Assembly (NCBI RefSeq): GCF_052857255.1 | Contig: NC_135498.1 | Span: 114,693,634 to 114,757,633 of the forward strand | Source of the DNA: Amblyomma americanum | Taxonomy: Eukaryota > Arthropoda > Arachnida > Ixodida > Ixodidae | DNA length: 64,000 nucleotides | Direction: 5' to 3' | Shown here: positions 48,572 to 59,881 of the stretch, piece after piece | Layout: the number at the start of each line of letters is the position of its first letter | How positions within the stretch are numbered: the first letter of the stretch is position 1 | Program-made: the position numbers and the translations under genes | Notes under the pieces: generated by a model | What the model was told of the DNA's origin: nothing | Database searches by the model: none | Seen by the model: the letters and a program-made list of their open reading frames with translations, nothing else

Positions 48572-49343
48572 ACCGGCCAAATTATACGCCCGTCCTGTTC
48601 GGCCCCGTGTTTGTGCTTTTTGTTTTTTATCTCCCACATCATGTTTTAGGTTTCTAGCCCTGTTTTAGTCGTGTCACTGTTGGCATTTTGGTTTAAATTC
48701 AACTTCAGGCTTTTAGCTCTGTTTTAGCCGTGTTAGTGTTGGCTTTTTTTTGGTTTTTTTCAACTCTCGTCTCACCTGTAGGCGAAGGAGCTTTCATGAT
48801 TTCACAGCCTCATGTCCATCTTCATGTTAAACTTCTAGCTTTGTTTTGGCGTGAATTCTTGCGGGTTTTTCATTCATATATTCTTTCAGTTGTTTCGTGT
48901 TTTGTTTTTATGACGCGGCTTTTGCTCTTTCACTGTCTTTGTTGTGGCCTAGATCTTATCCTGTGACTACGCTTAGAACTGATTCTCGATCTTGCTTTGG
49001 TTCTCATCACGTGCGCACAGTTTTGCAACGCGGCCTAAGATTGTGGGGGGCTCAGTGATTTCGCTTTCCCGGTAACGGCTGTTTCGTCTTTTGTTCAAAG
49101 GATTGTTGTTACATTTGCTTTTGGTGCGGCCTTCTTTCGCCATGCCCTTTGCCTTCTCTCCATCCTTCTCTCCACCTTTACCACTGTATATATTTCCGCG
49201 TGTTCCGCGCCTTTTCATTAAAGTTGTTAGTCAGCAGTGTGTTCCGTGTTCCATGTGTCTCTCTTCGTTTGTGTCCCAAAGTTCATGCTGGCCCAAATCA
49301 TGGATTCATACCAACTGGCCCAGAAAAATGCCGTATTGCGTAA

Positions 49344-50708
49344 TTTGGGTGATCGATCGGTCGTGCAGATTACGGAGCATGGAGTTTGTGATTTGGTCTG
49401 CACCAGGTGCGGAGTTGGTTCGGAGAGTCAGGAGGGCCTCTCTGACTTCCGTCTCAGTGATATCTGTGTCGAGTGTTGGATTGGCTGGTCCTGTGTAGGT
49501 GGGTAGAGCTGTGGGGGCACCCGGAGAGGTGTATATGTTATGAAGCGTGTTTATGAGGGCCTCGGTATCGTCAATATGTTGGTGTGTGAGGCGTGTGACG
49601 TGGTGTTGTGTTGATGATTTGGTGTTTGTGGTGTCGGTGAGGTGTCGGAGGAGTTGCCATGCTCGTTTGCTGTACAAGTTTCCGGCGATGCCATCACATA
49701 TCTGTCCCCAGTTGGATCGGCAGAGATTCTCCGATTGTTGTTGGATTTTTGTCTGCAGCGCGGCCAGCTGCTTTTTAAGTGTCTTGTTATATTTATTGCC
49801 TTTCCAGCGTTCGAGGAGGCTGTGATAAGCCTCCCAGAGGTGGGCTAGGTGTGTGTTCAGGGTAGGGGCTTCTGTGGTCGTTTCAATGTGTTGCGTGTTG
49901 TGGTGAACGTCATGCTTGAGTGATTGCACCCAGGCGTCGATCTCTGTGATAGGAGTGTCTTGGTGGGCGGTGCGTGCAGCACGAAGTGCGTCCCAGTTAA
50001 CCAGTTTATGTGTTGCATAGGAGTGACGGGGTGGTTTGTACGGGACAGTGATTTGTATAATGTATTGATCACTGCCCAATGTATGCTGAGTTCTGTTCCA
50101 GGTAACACCGCGGATGTAGCGGCTCAGCGTCAGGTCCGGACTGGTGTCCATGCTGACACTGTTGCCGATCCGCGTGGGCATCTGAAACGTGTTGTGAACC
50201 GTGAGGTGGAGGTTCTGCAGGAGCAGCGACAGCCTGCGACCTCGATGTGTCGTGGTTGTGTATCCCCAGTCAGTATGCTGACTGTTGAAGTCCCCACCAA
50301 TTAATAGAGGATGTTTCCCTGCTAGGTGGTGTAGCTCTCGCAGAAGTGATTCTAACGAGGCCATCGGCTGGGAAGGGGGTGGTATATATTTGCTATAAAG
50401 ATTGAAGGAAGTGTATGTGTGTTATGTATAAGTTCAGTGATCACGCAGGGTGTCTCAGACGTGATGTGTTGAGTTTTATAGGTGAGGCTGCGGTGGATGA
50501 GTGTGGACGCCTTGAGTTTGCTTGTGGTGTCTGAGTGTGTAGATGTGTAGCTGGGGAGGGTTGCCCGGTGTGCAGTTTCCTGGAGAAGAAGTATATGGGG
50601 AGTGGGCGTGAGGGTGGGAAGGAGAAGTTGCAGAGGTGCGCGCTTGGCCCGGAAACCGTGGCAGTTCCAAGTTAAAATGGGGAGAGAATTAGTGTTCCGC
50701 CCCGCCAT
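49344..50708 (-). pseudogene. I-like LINE endonuclease and linker segment
   Basis: Begins at a Met near 50708 with LPILTWNCHGFRAKR (the start of an AP endonuclease domain, Asn of the WNC box visible), then HILLLQET with the catalytic Glu. After a frame change (ORF 49306-50364) come LIGGDFNSQHTDWG (GDFN box), then LGSDQYIIQI near the SDH position (His replaced by Gln). A lysine-rich linker leads to TLRTNSAPGADQITNSML, the run-up to RT. The PLE insertion interrupts the segment a few codons later, at 49343. Confidence 0.87.
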
Positions 50709-50783
50709 ATTGGAGAGTCAGAGGGTTGAGGAGGGGAGTGAGACGGGTGTCAATTAGTATGTGTTCAGCAACGCTACAGAAGA

Positions 50784-53700
50784 AAGATTTCACCAGATTT
50801 GCAGCGTCCGATGTCAAGCGGGTATGCCTTGCATACAGGGTGAACGGGGATCAATGTAGTGCGACGCGTCTTTGCCGATGCGTCGAAGGAAGCGACGCAG
50901 GGGAACCGGGTGTTAGTAGGAGCGGAGAAGAACACGGGGAGACGCCGGTGGACTCCCGTCAGCAGCCTGAAGATCTTGGCAGCAGCAGAAAAACCGTAGC
51001 CAGGTCTCGTCTACGGCGTTACGGAACGCGGGAGGCTTCAAGTAGGCTATCCAAGAGTGCCATACGGCAGCACGGGCTCTCAGTCCATCGGTTGCGAACG
51101 CAGTTGGCTTGCGTCGGTGATCCAAGGGAGGGCACGGCAGCACGGACCCAACGTCCGACGACTGCCACTTCCACGGTTGAATGACCCGATCTCCGCTGCG
51201 CTGTCTCCCTTCACACCTCGGTTTTCTGACACGACGTCAGCTCTCCGCTCCTCGTGCTCGCTACGCTCTTTGTCGCTGTCGCCTCGCACACACCATTCGC
51301 ACGCGCACACGTGCCACGCTAGGCTGGCACGTGCAGCGCTCCGCTGTCCAACGCACCACTGTCCACGCACCGCGTTCGAAAATCCACGATGATCTGGTGT
51401 GCACTTCACAACCACTCGCAATAAGTCTACTAACAATTCCACACAAATCCCGCGGCAAAAGATCACACAAAATCGAGAAGAAAATGCACCAACCCAAAAG
51501 CGCTTTTGTCATTCATTATTGAACTGCCCTTTGCACAGCAACATGCATGAACGGTCTCCAACTTTTCCATTTGTACGCTGCGTTCTTTTCCGTCCACTTT
51601 TGGCTTCACGCGCACATAACCGCAATTTCTTGCGCTGTAGCCCGAAGCATAAGTGAAAAGTAAACATTGTTTTGCAATGTTTTCTAAACTGCAGCTAGTA
51701 ATTGCTGTTGAGGAATAGAGGAGCCAAATTGTTAATTTTTGTAAACGAACTCTTTGCAAATGTCTATGCTATAGACAATGCTCAATGTCTATGCTACAGC
51801 GTGTGACCGTTAACTATCTGAACTTTAATTCAATTAAGTTGTACAGCGTGTGGCCGTTAACAATCTTAATTTTAAATTAATTAAGACGGCATGCCTGTTT
51901 TCCGTACACCGCATCTACCTTTAGATACGAAGATGGTATTGTTTCGCCCCAGAAAGGTCTTCTTTCAGTGTCACTAGATATCTCTACTAACACAACAAAA
52001 GGCTCAATGAGCTATGCACGCAAAAGACTCGAATGAGCAATCTAGGACATGTAACATGCAGGGAATAATCATAAACTCGCTTGAAACTGCTTAAAGGTGC
52101 GTAATGCGCTACTATATTTGAGTAAGTCCCCTCAGTCCGTATAAGCAAAGCAGCCTTCTACCTCCAAAGCGCCTTAGTTCAGCGAAGCAATTCTACAGAT
52201 TTTGTAACCTTGATGAAGGATCTTCACTTGCATCCCTTCAGCGCACTCACGACGTCCATGAACGCTTGCAGCCTTCACATGTGCATTTCTCACTTAACTG
52301 TCATGGTGCGCTCGGTGACTGACACTCAAAGCTTCTACTGAAAGCAGAATTCACTGGCAGATGAACAGTAGCTTGAAGGCAGCCGCAGATCTGGATGTGG
52401 AAAGCGCAGCCACTCTGACCTTGCCCCGTCTCATTTCGGCACTGTTCTTCAGAAAGAGTCACCGCTGGCAGAGGCAACATTTGCTACTGAGATCATCGTC
52501 CTTTTTTTCATTATATTGATTGTTTGTGGGGAGGCAATCTTTATTGGTCAAGGAACTCTTCAAAATATCAGGAAGTCATGGGCCTTCATCCCAACGTCAT
52601 CCGTATTTTGTCCAGATTCCGCAGTATACGACACCAATTTAGCATCGAATACTCTTCTCTTGCTTAGCTAACTTTAACCTGATTGGTAAAAAGTTGCCTA
52701 TGAGATGCGAGTGCATGCTAGGAATTCATGTGCTTCTGTAATTTCGTTCCATTAGAAAGTGCATTCTGAGTGAATAAAGTTAGAATATATGAACAACTTT
52801 TCCTTTCAACACGTGAGCGCAAGCGGTGATGGTGCACAACTTTTCTCACGGCTGAATATGTTTCATGCGCATGCGGGAGCGCGAAAAATAAACGTCATAC
52901 TTGCGCAAGGAGTAGAACGTTTGCGATTCCTGCTCTTCTCCTTCGCCTAATTCTGACGACCAGATAGGAATAAGGAAAAATGCTATAAAATACAGCAGGG
53001 AAATGGCAAGGTTTCCTAAAAAATGCATTGAAAATGTTCCCAAAATGTTTGAGATCACTGCGGTAACCCGCTTTGGAGGAATGCGAAAGCATTCACGCCT
53101 CCTCGCCCACTCCTCGTCACTCTTTGCCCCTCTTTGCCACCATGAAGTTCTGTAACCATTTTGAGTTCTGAAATTTGGCGCCACGCTCCGTTCCCACCCA
53201 CTCACTATATACCCGTACAGTCTATTTACCCGTCCGTTACATTTTTCTTCTCATTAATTACCTAATTTTCTCTAATTCATCATTCTTTTTTTCTATCTCT
53301 TTTATCTCCTAAGCAGTTTATAATTCTTTTCATCTGTTTATCTCAATTTATCAAGCATTTTGCAGCTATTTACGCGTCCATTTTCATTTTTCTGTCCTCT
53401 CACTACATCCACGTCCGCGCTATTTCGACGCTTCTTGACTTTCTTTTGGCTGTAATTAAGTACTCATCCTATCGAAATAACTCTTTTTGCGACATCATCC
53501 TAAAACCCCCTCTTTTGATTACATGTACTTGTTTGACGCTATCTCTTCTGATGACCTCACAACTGCTGCGGACATCTTTTGGTGACCCGACCCCAACGAC
53601 ATAGCCTAGAAATCCTTTCGCATTAAAACTGGCAGTGGTTGAACACGGTTAAAAGAAGTTTGAAGAGCAATAGCTCGCATTTGGCAAAGAACAAGACCAT

Positions 53701-53955
53701 TGCTTTGCAGAGATTTTGCTTTTTTCTAAGGTAGACTCTTGCTGTTGTACCCATCGCAAAGCTTGCTGGTGTTTGCGCCAGTTTCTCTCAGCCCACTGTG
53801 TGGACGCCAGCACTATCCATTACGCGGCAGCGTATAAACATCGTACGGTCAAAAAGCAGTTCGGCGTCAAAGTAATCGTAGTTATAGCTGTTGGCATCGC
53901 GCTTCCTAAATATTCAGGGGATGCGCAAAAATCAGAGGGCACGCACATTCAATGA
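50784..53955. other. Intergenic region, no gene recognised
   Basis: 50784-51540 is GC-rich and appears to continue the sequence left of 40885 across the LINE insertion. ORFs there (50726-51184; 51080-51466) match nothing known to me. 51700-53950 is AT-rich. A minus-strand ORF at 52846-53205 (119 codons) has one hydrophobic segment but no family match, and sits on GAATGCTTTCGCATTC, a palindromic sequence suggestive of a repeat. Confidence 0.4.
51796..51889. repeat. Two-unit tandem duplication, 47 bp period
   Basis: ACAGCGTGTGACCGTTAAC... at 51796 repeats as ACAGCGTGTGGCCGTTAAC... at 51843, each followed by an AT-rich half. Confidence 0.75.
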
Positions 53956-53961
53956 ATAAAA

Positions 53962-54042
53962 AACCCGCGGTCTAGGCCGGGAATCGAACCAGGGCTTGTG
54001 GCGTTCGAGACAGGGACGCTTCCACTTCCTCACGACCGCTCG
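53962..54042 (-). repeat. tRNA-like sequence with Pol III terminator
   Basis: Minus strand: GCGGTC and GACCGC pair as an acceptor-like stem. GTGAGGAAGTGG is A-box-like, CTGGTTCGATTCCCGG is an excellent B box, and T6 follows immediately. The anticodon arm does not fold normally, so it is a tRNA pseudogene or SINE head rather than a working tRNA. Confidence 0.55.
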
Positions 54043-54904
54043 ACGTTTCAACAAGAATACAGGCGCGTCTAGTGAATATACCGGTTTCTTAGAGACGTAT
54101 TTTCAAGATCTGTACTAAGGCGTACATGAGTAATTTTGAGCATGTAAATTACAGATGTCGGGATCGGGCGAACACCATGCATTTCCCGTAAACTTCCTCC
54201 GTGCTTAGCGTGCAGGCGTAGCGCCATCGTGTGGCACCCACTGAAATCCTTATCGCCATGCGTGGCGCTGGCCCGGCAGATCGCACGCGCCTAGAGGACC
54301 TTTCTGCGTCGCAGTAGTGTATGTCGTTTCTGAATAGGTGATATGGAACCGCAGCCATCTACGAGTGCTAATGTGGAGCAGCGTCTGTGTTGTTTTCAGA
54401 AGCCTCCTAGAGACTTGGAGCGATTTCGCCAACGGGCAAGGGGATGGCGTTCCATGGACTCCTTGGCAGCGCTGCAACACGATGTTGGGTACCGATCTTA
54501 AAGGCGAAGCTTAAGCGTCCTCCAAGTTTCTGAGAGGCGCTGTTCGCTCCGGCAGACGTCAAATGCGCGTCATTGACCATGCAATTTTCTTCTTTGTGCG
54601 TGCGCCGATAGCCCCGAGTAGGGGTCTGATTTTGGCTGACTGTGAAGGTGAAATTGACGGAACCAGCCGTTCTCTGGGTTTGCACATCAGGAATAGAGCT
54701 TTCATTATAAAAAGAATATTTGTGTTGCAGCGGAATAATCTATTACGGCATGGAATGCCACTGCCGAAGCAATCCCATAAAAACTTGGTTTGGTTTACGT
54801 AAGCTTATACAAGAAAATTAGAAGATCCAATGATTTTAAATGAAATAGCAACCAGAGCTTCTTTGCAATGTAGGTGGGAAGTCTTCAAAAGAAGTGTTTT
54901 ATTG
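54043..54904. other. No gene recognised
   Basis: Overlapping short ORFs on both strands and no domain. Confidence 0.4.
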
Positions 54905-54985
54905 CCTGCGCGGTAGGGTTCGAACCCGACCGGGGTGGCCGCGTTTCCATGAAGACGAAACACTAAGCCGCATTCGGAAAAAGGT
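54905..54985 (-). repeat. tRNA-like (SINE-head) sequence
   Basis: Minus strand: GCGGCTTAGTGTTTCG (A-box-like) followed by GTCGGGTTCGAACCCTACC (perfect B box). No clean cloverleaf and no long body were recognised. Confidence 0.5.
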
Positions 54986-55549
54986 GTGAGATAGTTGCCA
55001 GGATGACCGAGTCAATGGCCAGGTGGTTACATTCGCCTTTATTAATGTAAGATTGAATGATAACTAGAACCGCTAGGTTGAAGAAAAAATAACAGTTCCT
55101 TAACACAAACACACCGCTGTCCAAAATGTGAATGCAAACCCTCCCCACCAGTCTGTGGTTCTTCGTGACATAAATGCTATAATTGCGTTTAACCAAACCG
55201 TAGATCTTGAAGCCGTTTCGAACAATGTTCCGAAATAGTTACAACCAATGAAACACATGTATTCCGCCTAGTACTGTCCATAATAGCATTTTCCCGCCAG
55301 GTTACTCAGTATTGCACAAGAATGCATGCTCACGTGGCGGATGCGTCACTGCTTTGCCCAGCGAGCATCTGCGCATGCCGCCATTACCCGCTTTTGCTGA
55401 CGCAGTCACTGTGGGGCAACACTGAAACGCAGCAGTGTTAGGTGCACATTGGGATCGCGCACCGTACCCCAAATGCTGGATCTGAAGTATTGAAAAATCT
55501 ATAAGCATACAGAACACAACATACGTGGCCACAAAAAAATTTTTCTTAC
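54986..55549. other. No gene recognised
   Basis: ORFs of chance length only. Confidence 0.4.
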
Positions 55550-55770
55550 CGGCGCCCGTGTGCTGTGCGATGTCAGTGCACGTTAATGATCCCCAGGTGG
55601 TCGAAATTATTCCGGAGCCCTCCACTACGGACCTATTCGTTCCTATCTTCTTTCACTCCCTCCTTTATCCCTTCCCTTACGGCGCGGTTCAGGTGTCCAA
55701 CGATATATGAGACAGATACTGCGCCATTTCCATTACACCAAAAACCAATTATTATTATTATTATTATTAC
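55550..55770 (+). mobile_element. 5'-truncated copy of the same SINE
   Basis: Collinear with the body of the SINE at 12079-12387 (read in the opposite direction), lacking the tRNA-like head. It ends in (ATT)n at about 55750-55770. 5' truncation and a variable 3' microsatellite tail are usual for SINEs moved by LINE machinery. Confidence 0.92.
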
Positions 55771-56824
55771 CAGCGATTTCTTTCTTAATGGCTTAGTTTG
55801 GTTTTTCTAGGAAATCTTACGCGCAATACTACATTTGATGACATGTTTCTTCACATCGCATTCAATTTTTATCTTCGACAGATTATCCAGAAGTCTACAT
55901 ACGCCGTTACGACCAGTAACAGCATAGTATCATTACAGGCAGTCATTCACAACATTGCAGCCAATTTATTCACGTATGAGGTCTGAGAATTAAGGCCTGT
56001 ATGACCACCCCAATTACAGATTATAAGCATAACAGCTATTTCTGATATAGCACACAAAATCTGTATTCCTCCACTGTTACGGGCGCTGTGATAAATAAAA
56101 TCCATGTGTCGTGTTTACATTCGGGCAAGCGTAGTTGACGTGGGTTTTCTCTACATGCCCGATTAATCTTAGTCCCAAATGAAGACTAATATTCATTTTA
56201 TAACTACCACAATTGCGCTGCTTATAAAAGGGTGGATGCAGATGAGGTCGTGTGTGTGTTGAAACGCAGAGGTGAGCGCTGCTTATAGCACTACATTTCC
56301 CTGGAGAAAAAAAAGCGAACCACAAAAAGCGGTTCCGTGTATATTTCTAGACATAATTCGTTTTAACCTTAAGGTCATCAGGCTGAGAAACCTACAAAAC
56401 ATAGATAGTACTCAGTAAGAAATTAAGATCTACATTCAAACAAGCCAAACTTATACAGCTGCATAGGAAGCTCAGTAAATTTATACGAATTCCGCCAAAA
56501 AAGTTCTAGCGATATACAGTTATTGAAAGCACAGCAAGGTTCCTTTGCCATTACCATAAACTCTATACAGACCACGTGACTTTGATGACTCTCAAAGTTC
56601 AGTGCTTACGACTGACAATGGTTTTTTTACCACGAGTTATAGCGCCATCTCAACTCCCTTGCAACTGCCTTGGAAGAAATGGCTTTATCGGAACTAGCAA
56701 TTCTGCTGTAATTCTTAGTTTCGACACTATAATGTCTAGTGGCCCCAACAATTTACCGAAGAAAATCTTTACAATATCAACACAGCGGAATGCGAAGTAC
56801 TTGCTTCACTATTAAGGGAGAGTT
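55771..56824. other. No gene recognised
   Basis: AT-rich DNA with no supported feature. Confidence 0.4.
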
Positions 56825-59190
56825 GAGCAAAACGCGGCTCGAATTTGCAAATCGTCGCCATTATTTTTGTTATCAAATAATAAAAACAAATAGTGCCAAA
56901 TTATTTCGTAGCGACCTAGCATCACGCTCACCAAAATTGAAAAGTTCCGCGCATTATAAAAGCACTAAATTCTAATTAAATCCAAGATTTCAAAATGTCC
57001 CATCTCGCTTAACCCTATTGGGCAAAATGAAACAATGTACAGGGGCAGAAGGAGACGCCCTTCCAAAAACAGCGTATTTTTTACCTTTACTATGAATTCA
57101 CACGCATTCATTGGCATTACGGACATCTAGAGAATCTCTGCGAGCCTATTCGCATCCCAGACGCTGCACTGAGATCGAACCCGGAACTTTTTCGCTCAAT
57201 AGCACACTTCAGAACGCGTAGTTCCACTGCCGGGCTCTGAGTGCAGACCGACTTCGCGATGTTTTTGGATTTAAAACCCTGACCTCAACTTTTTTTGTTT
57301 TCGTTCCACAGTTGTTGGTCTACCTGCCAGCCTTGGTGAATAGACATGCGATTTGTTTCCACTCATGGTGCGTGAACACAAGCTTTTTAATCTCAATGTC
57401 GGCAGTTCCCAACAGAACTTGCTCCATTTTCATCCTGCTGTACAAATTAGTGCACATCCCCTGCGTACAGAGAGCGACGCTGACGGTCGCACTACTTATG
57501 CAGTTTCATCTTTTCACATCGCCTCATCGCTTTCACTGTTCGGTGGTCGGGACTTATGGGAGCATCGAAACGCTTGATGTGACCGGCGGCGTTTCCATTT
57601 GTGCAGACCTTCCTTTATGTTTTCTGCATTCTACTTTGCATTCATAGTTTGTCTTTTATACATTCCGACCATCTTCGGGAGGGCTATAACATAGAGCTTT
57701 CGAGCAAGTAATAAAATCATTACGTTTGCTTCAATACCATTAAAACATCACAACGCCGCGGTTTCCCCCAGATATCATCCTGCGAAAATAATTCCATTTT
57801 ATTTACCTCTACGTAACAATTCTTAAACTTTGCATATTATGAGAGCAATAACCTCCTGTAGAGACTGAACACTTCCGTCAGCCTAGGAGGATGTTTTGAT
57901 TAAACTGCAAAGTTCTTAAAATCTGTCGTCCAAGGTTTCGCGTCTTTCTGACCACTCTGTCGTTCACCGACGCTCATTTCTCAATTTGTTCTCCTCAGAA
58001 TTCGCCAATGCGGTAGACCTTAAGATGTACTTTAGAGGACATGTGTGTATCATATCGCACATATGTAGCGTTAATATCAAAGCTCATTCAAAGGACAAAG
58101 CGCTCTAAGTAACAAAATATCACGATTCGCCCCATTCTCCGTATACCTATAAAAAGGTTGAGACAGCGGCACTATAACTTCTGAGTGGAAACTCGCTCGT
58201 GTTATTTCTACCCATAAAAGAGAAAATATTAATATTTTGTCTAACTACACGACGATATCTTTAACCTGCTAAATGCGACTAAATGTGGAGCAGATCACAC
58301 CGAAGCATATTACGACCTTTGTAGAAGCTAAAAACTTAAGTAGGGGTAACCATTATGGCTTTAGCAAAGTTGCAGCCGTGAAAGCGTCACTAATAGAATC
58401 AATTTATAAATTTCTCTAGCATTAGACCATCCGGGACAAATGCATTTTGTATTCTAGACTTACCCAAAGCATTCAATCACGTCTCGCATTCTAGGCTTCT
58501 CAATTTATTGGACAGTCGTCTTGGCACTGATAAGAAACTAATAAATTAAAGGTGTATTTGTCGCGCCCGTTACTAACAAGTATCTGTAGGTAGCCAGCCT
58601 ATCTATTTAACACAGGTGCCTTCCGGCGCCTTTAAAGGAACAGTTTCGGATGGCATTCTCTTAGCCCTTTTCATCATTCATATTGCAGGTAATGTCGACG
58701 CTACTACTACTACTAACAATATACTTGCGCAGGTATCATGTTGGTGCTAGACATGGTAGATTGCTAACGCAAACAGAAAACTCTGATTTAAATAGAAAAA
58801 GGGAGTCTTTTCTTTTCCAGTATCAAACTGAGAACTACAAAGTATAGAAGGTTCTCAATTAAAATATATTTCCATATTAATCACTGCGCACCTTAAATGC
58901 AAGAAACGTGTGTCATATGTTACTAGCAAACCCCCTGTCCACACTTTTCTTGAAACCCACGTATAAAGCCGCCTCACCTTGCACAAAACTGCTCGCATAT
59001 GGCTCACTAGTCAGAACAGTGTGCGAGTATGGCATTGCATCTTGCTTTTGATAGAAACACGATTCCATAACAATATTTGAAAGCACTCAGCGCAAAGAAA
59101 CCAGAATCATTTGCTTTTTATGATCTTTGCAATCCTGGCTAAGGTAGGTTTACACGAACATTTGCAAGTGGGCTAAATTTCAGTGTAACA
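56825..59190 (+). pseudogene. Old CR1-like LINE, copy 2 of the paralogous pair
   Basis: Same order and orientation as 26180-28980. RT fragments: a block resembling SNYTTISLTC (about 58235), CILDLPKAFNHVSHSRLL (about 58455-58510), and near the end YKAASPCTKLLAYGSLVRTVCEYGIA (58965-59040), the thumb/connection region. Copy 2 lacks the inverted duplication of copy 1 and keeps a clearer B-box-like element at 57165-57245. Confidence 0.65.
57165..57245 (-). repeat. tRNA-like sequence within LINE copy 2
   Basis: Minus strand: CCCGGCAGTGGAACTACGCG (A-box-like) and CGGGTTCGATCTC (B box). The equivalent site in copy 1 (about 26840-26890) keeps the A-box side but has lost the B box, so a SINE or tRNA fragment predates the duplication. 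Confidence 0.45.
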
Positions 59191-59376
59191 GCTTTAAGTG
59201 CGTTAGCTCTTAATATTCGGAATTGAACGCTTCTTGCCCGTCTGAGATTTCAAGATGGCCGCTGATCACGTGATCAAATCTCGGATCAGCAAAATGTGAC
59301 CCCCCCTCACAAGACCGCCTCCGCGCAATCGTTGTGCTGGCATGGCGCGCGGTTTATTCCCTAACCTGGCGTTCCG

Positions 59377-59530
<154 letters not shown>

Positions 59531-59544
59531 TTGTGTAAAGAAGC

Positions 59545-59731
59545 AAATCAGACGCACAAGAAGAGGACAGGCAAAATCTTTGTTGACACAGCGTAGCTCC
59601 AAGCCACGAGTTCGAGAGCGTCAGCTTCGTCTTTTTCGCAAACTGAACTGCGTCAGCTTCGTCTTTTTCAGCTTTCTATCCTTCGGCGGCACTGGCCGCT
59701 GGGGCAGCAAACCCCAATTGTATGTCTTACA
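59545..59731 (-). repeat. Partial LTR of the minus-strand Gypsy element
   Basis: Directly 3' of pol on the minus strand, beginning TGTAAGACATACAATTGGGG at about 59731. It holds two direct copies of GAAAAAGACGAAGCTGACGC (59611-59670). It is cut off by the microsatellite. The TG start and position are consistent with a 3' LTR, whose partner lies outside the window. Confidence 0.5.
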
Positions 59732-59881
59732 ATATCCCCGGGGTGAAAAGGTGCCATCCTGGCGGCCTAAGGGCACGAGATGATAGCGGGGTCGTAGTAG
59801 GGTTTCCGGCGGTCGAAGTGGACGATTTCGCGGCTGCGGCGTCGATGATCAGGCGAAGGCGTGAGGGGCTCGACGAGGTAG

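Larger units (their letters stand above)
43140..49333. mobile_element. Penelope-like composite of three copies
   Basis: Inserted in the I-like LINE with 10-bp duplications TATTGCGTAA at 43130-43139 and 49334-49343. Copy A (minus, 43140-46281) is near full length. Copy B (minus, 46282-47503) has terminal block plus the N-terminal coding region but an internal deletion. Copy C (plus, 47504-49333) is 5'-truncated and inverted relative to A and B. B and C meet head to head at 47503/47504. The about 720-bp terminal block (pLTR) is therefore present three times: 43140-43865 and 46282-47000 in one direction, 48572-49303 in the other. The right end has a 30-bp extension (49304-49333) also seen at 46251-46281. 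Confidence 0.9.
40900..50768 (-). mobile_element. I-like LINE with RNase H, split by a Penelope-like composite
   Basis: Flanked by 15-bp duplications CAACGCTACAGAAGA at 40885-40899 and 50769-50783. The minus-strand element runs from about 50768 (short 5' UTR) to the AATAAAG/GAGAGA 3' end at 40900. Removing the insertion (43140-49333) leaves about 3.7 kb. Order is endonuclease, RT, RNase H, then a Cys/His-rich tail. RT, RNase H and a Cys-rich C-terminus in one ORF fit the I clade and its relatives. The second coding segment carries a catalytic-site change and frameshifts, so it is inactive. Confidence 0.9.

Noticed and set aside
43140..49333. Hammerhead ribozyme in PLE terminal blocks
   Set aside because: Such ribozymes are known in PLE repeats, but I found no CUGANGA and GAAA core in proper order on either strand. 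A structure search could still find a variant.
52846..53205. 119-codon minus-strand ORF with a hydrophobic segment
   Set aside because: A lone hydrophobic run without family similarity, over sequence with palindromic repeat character.
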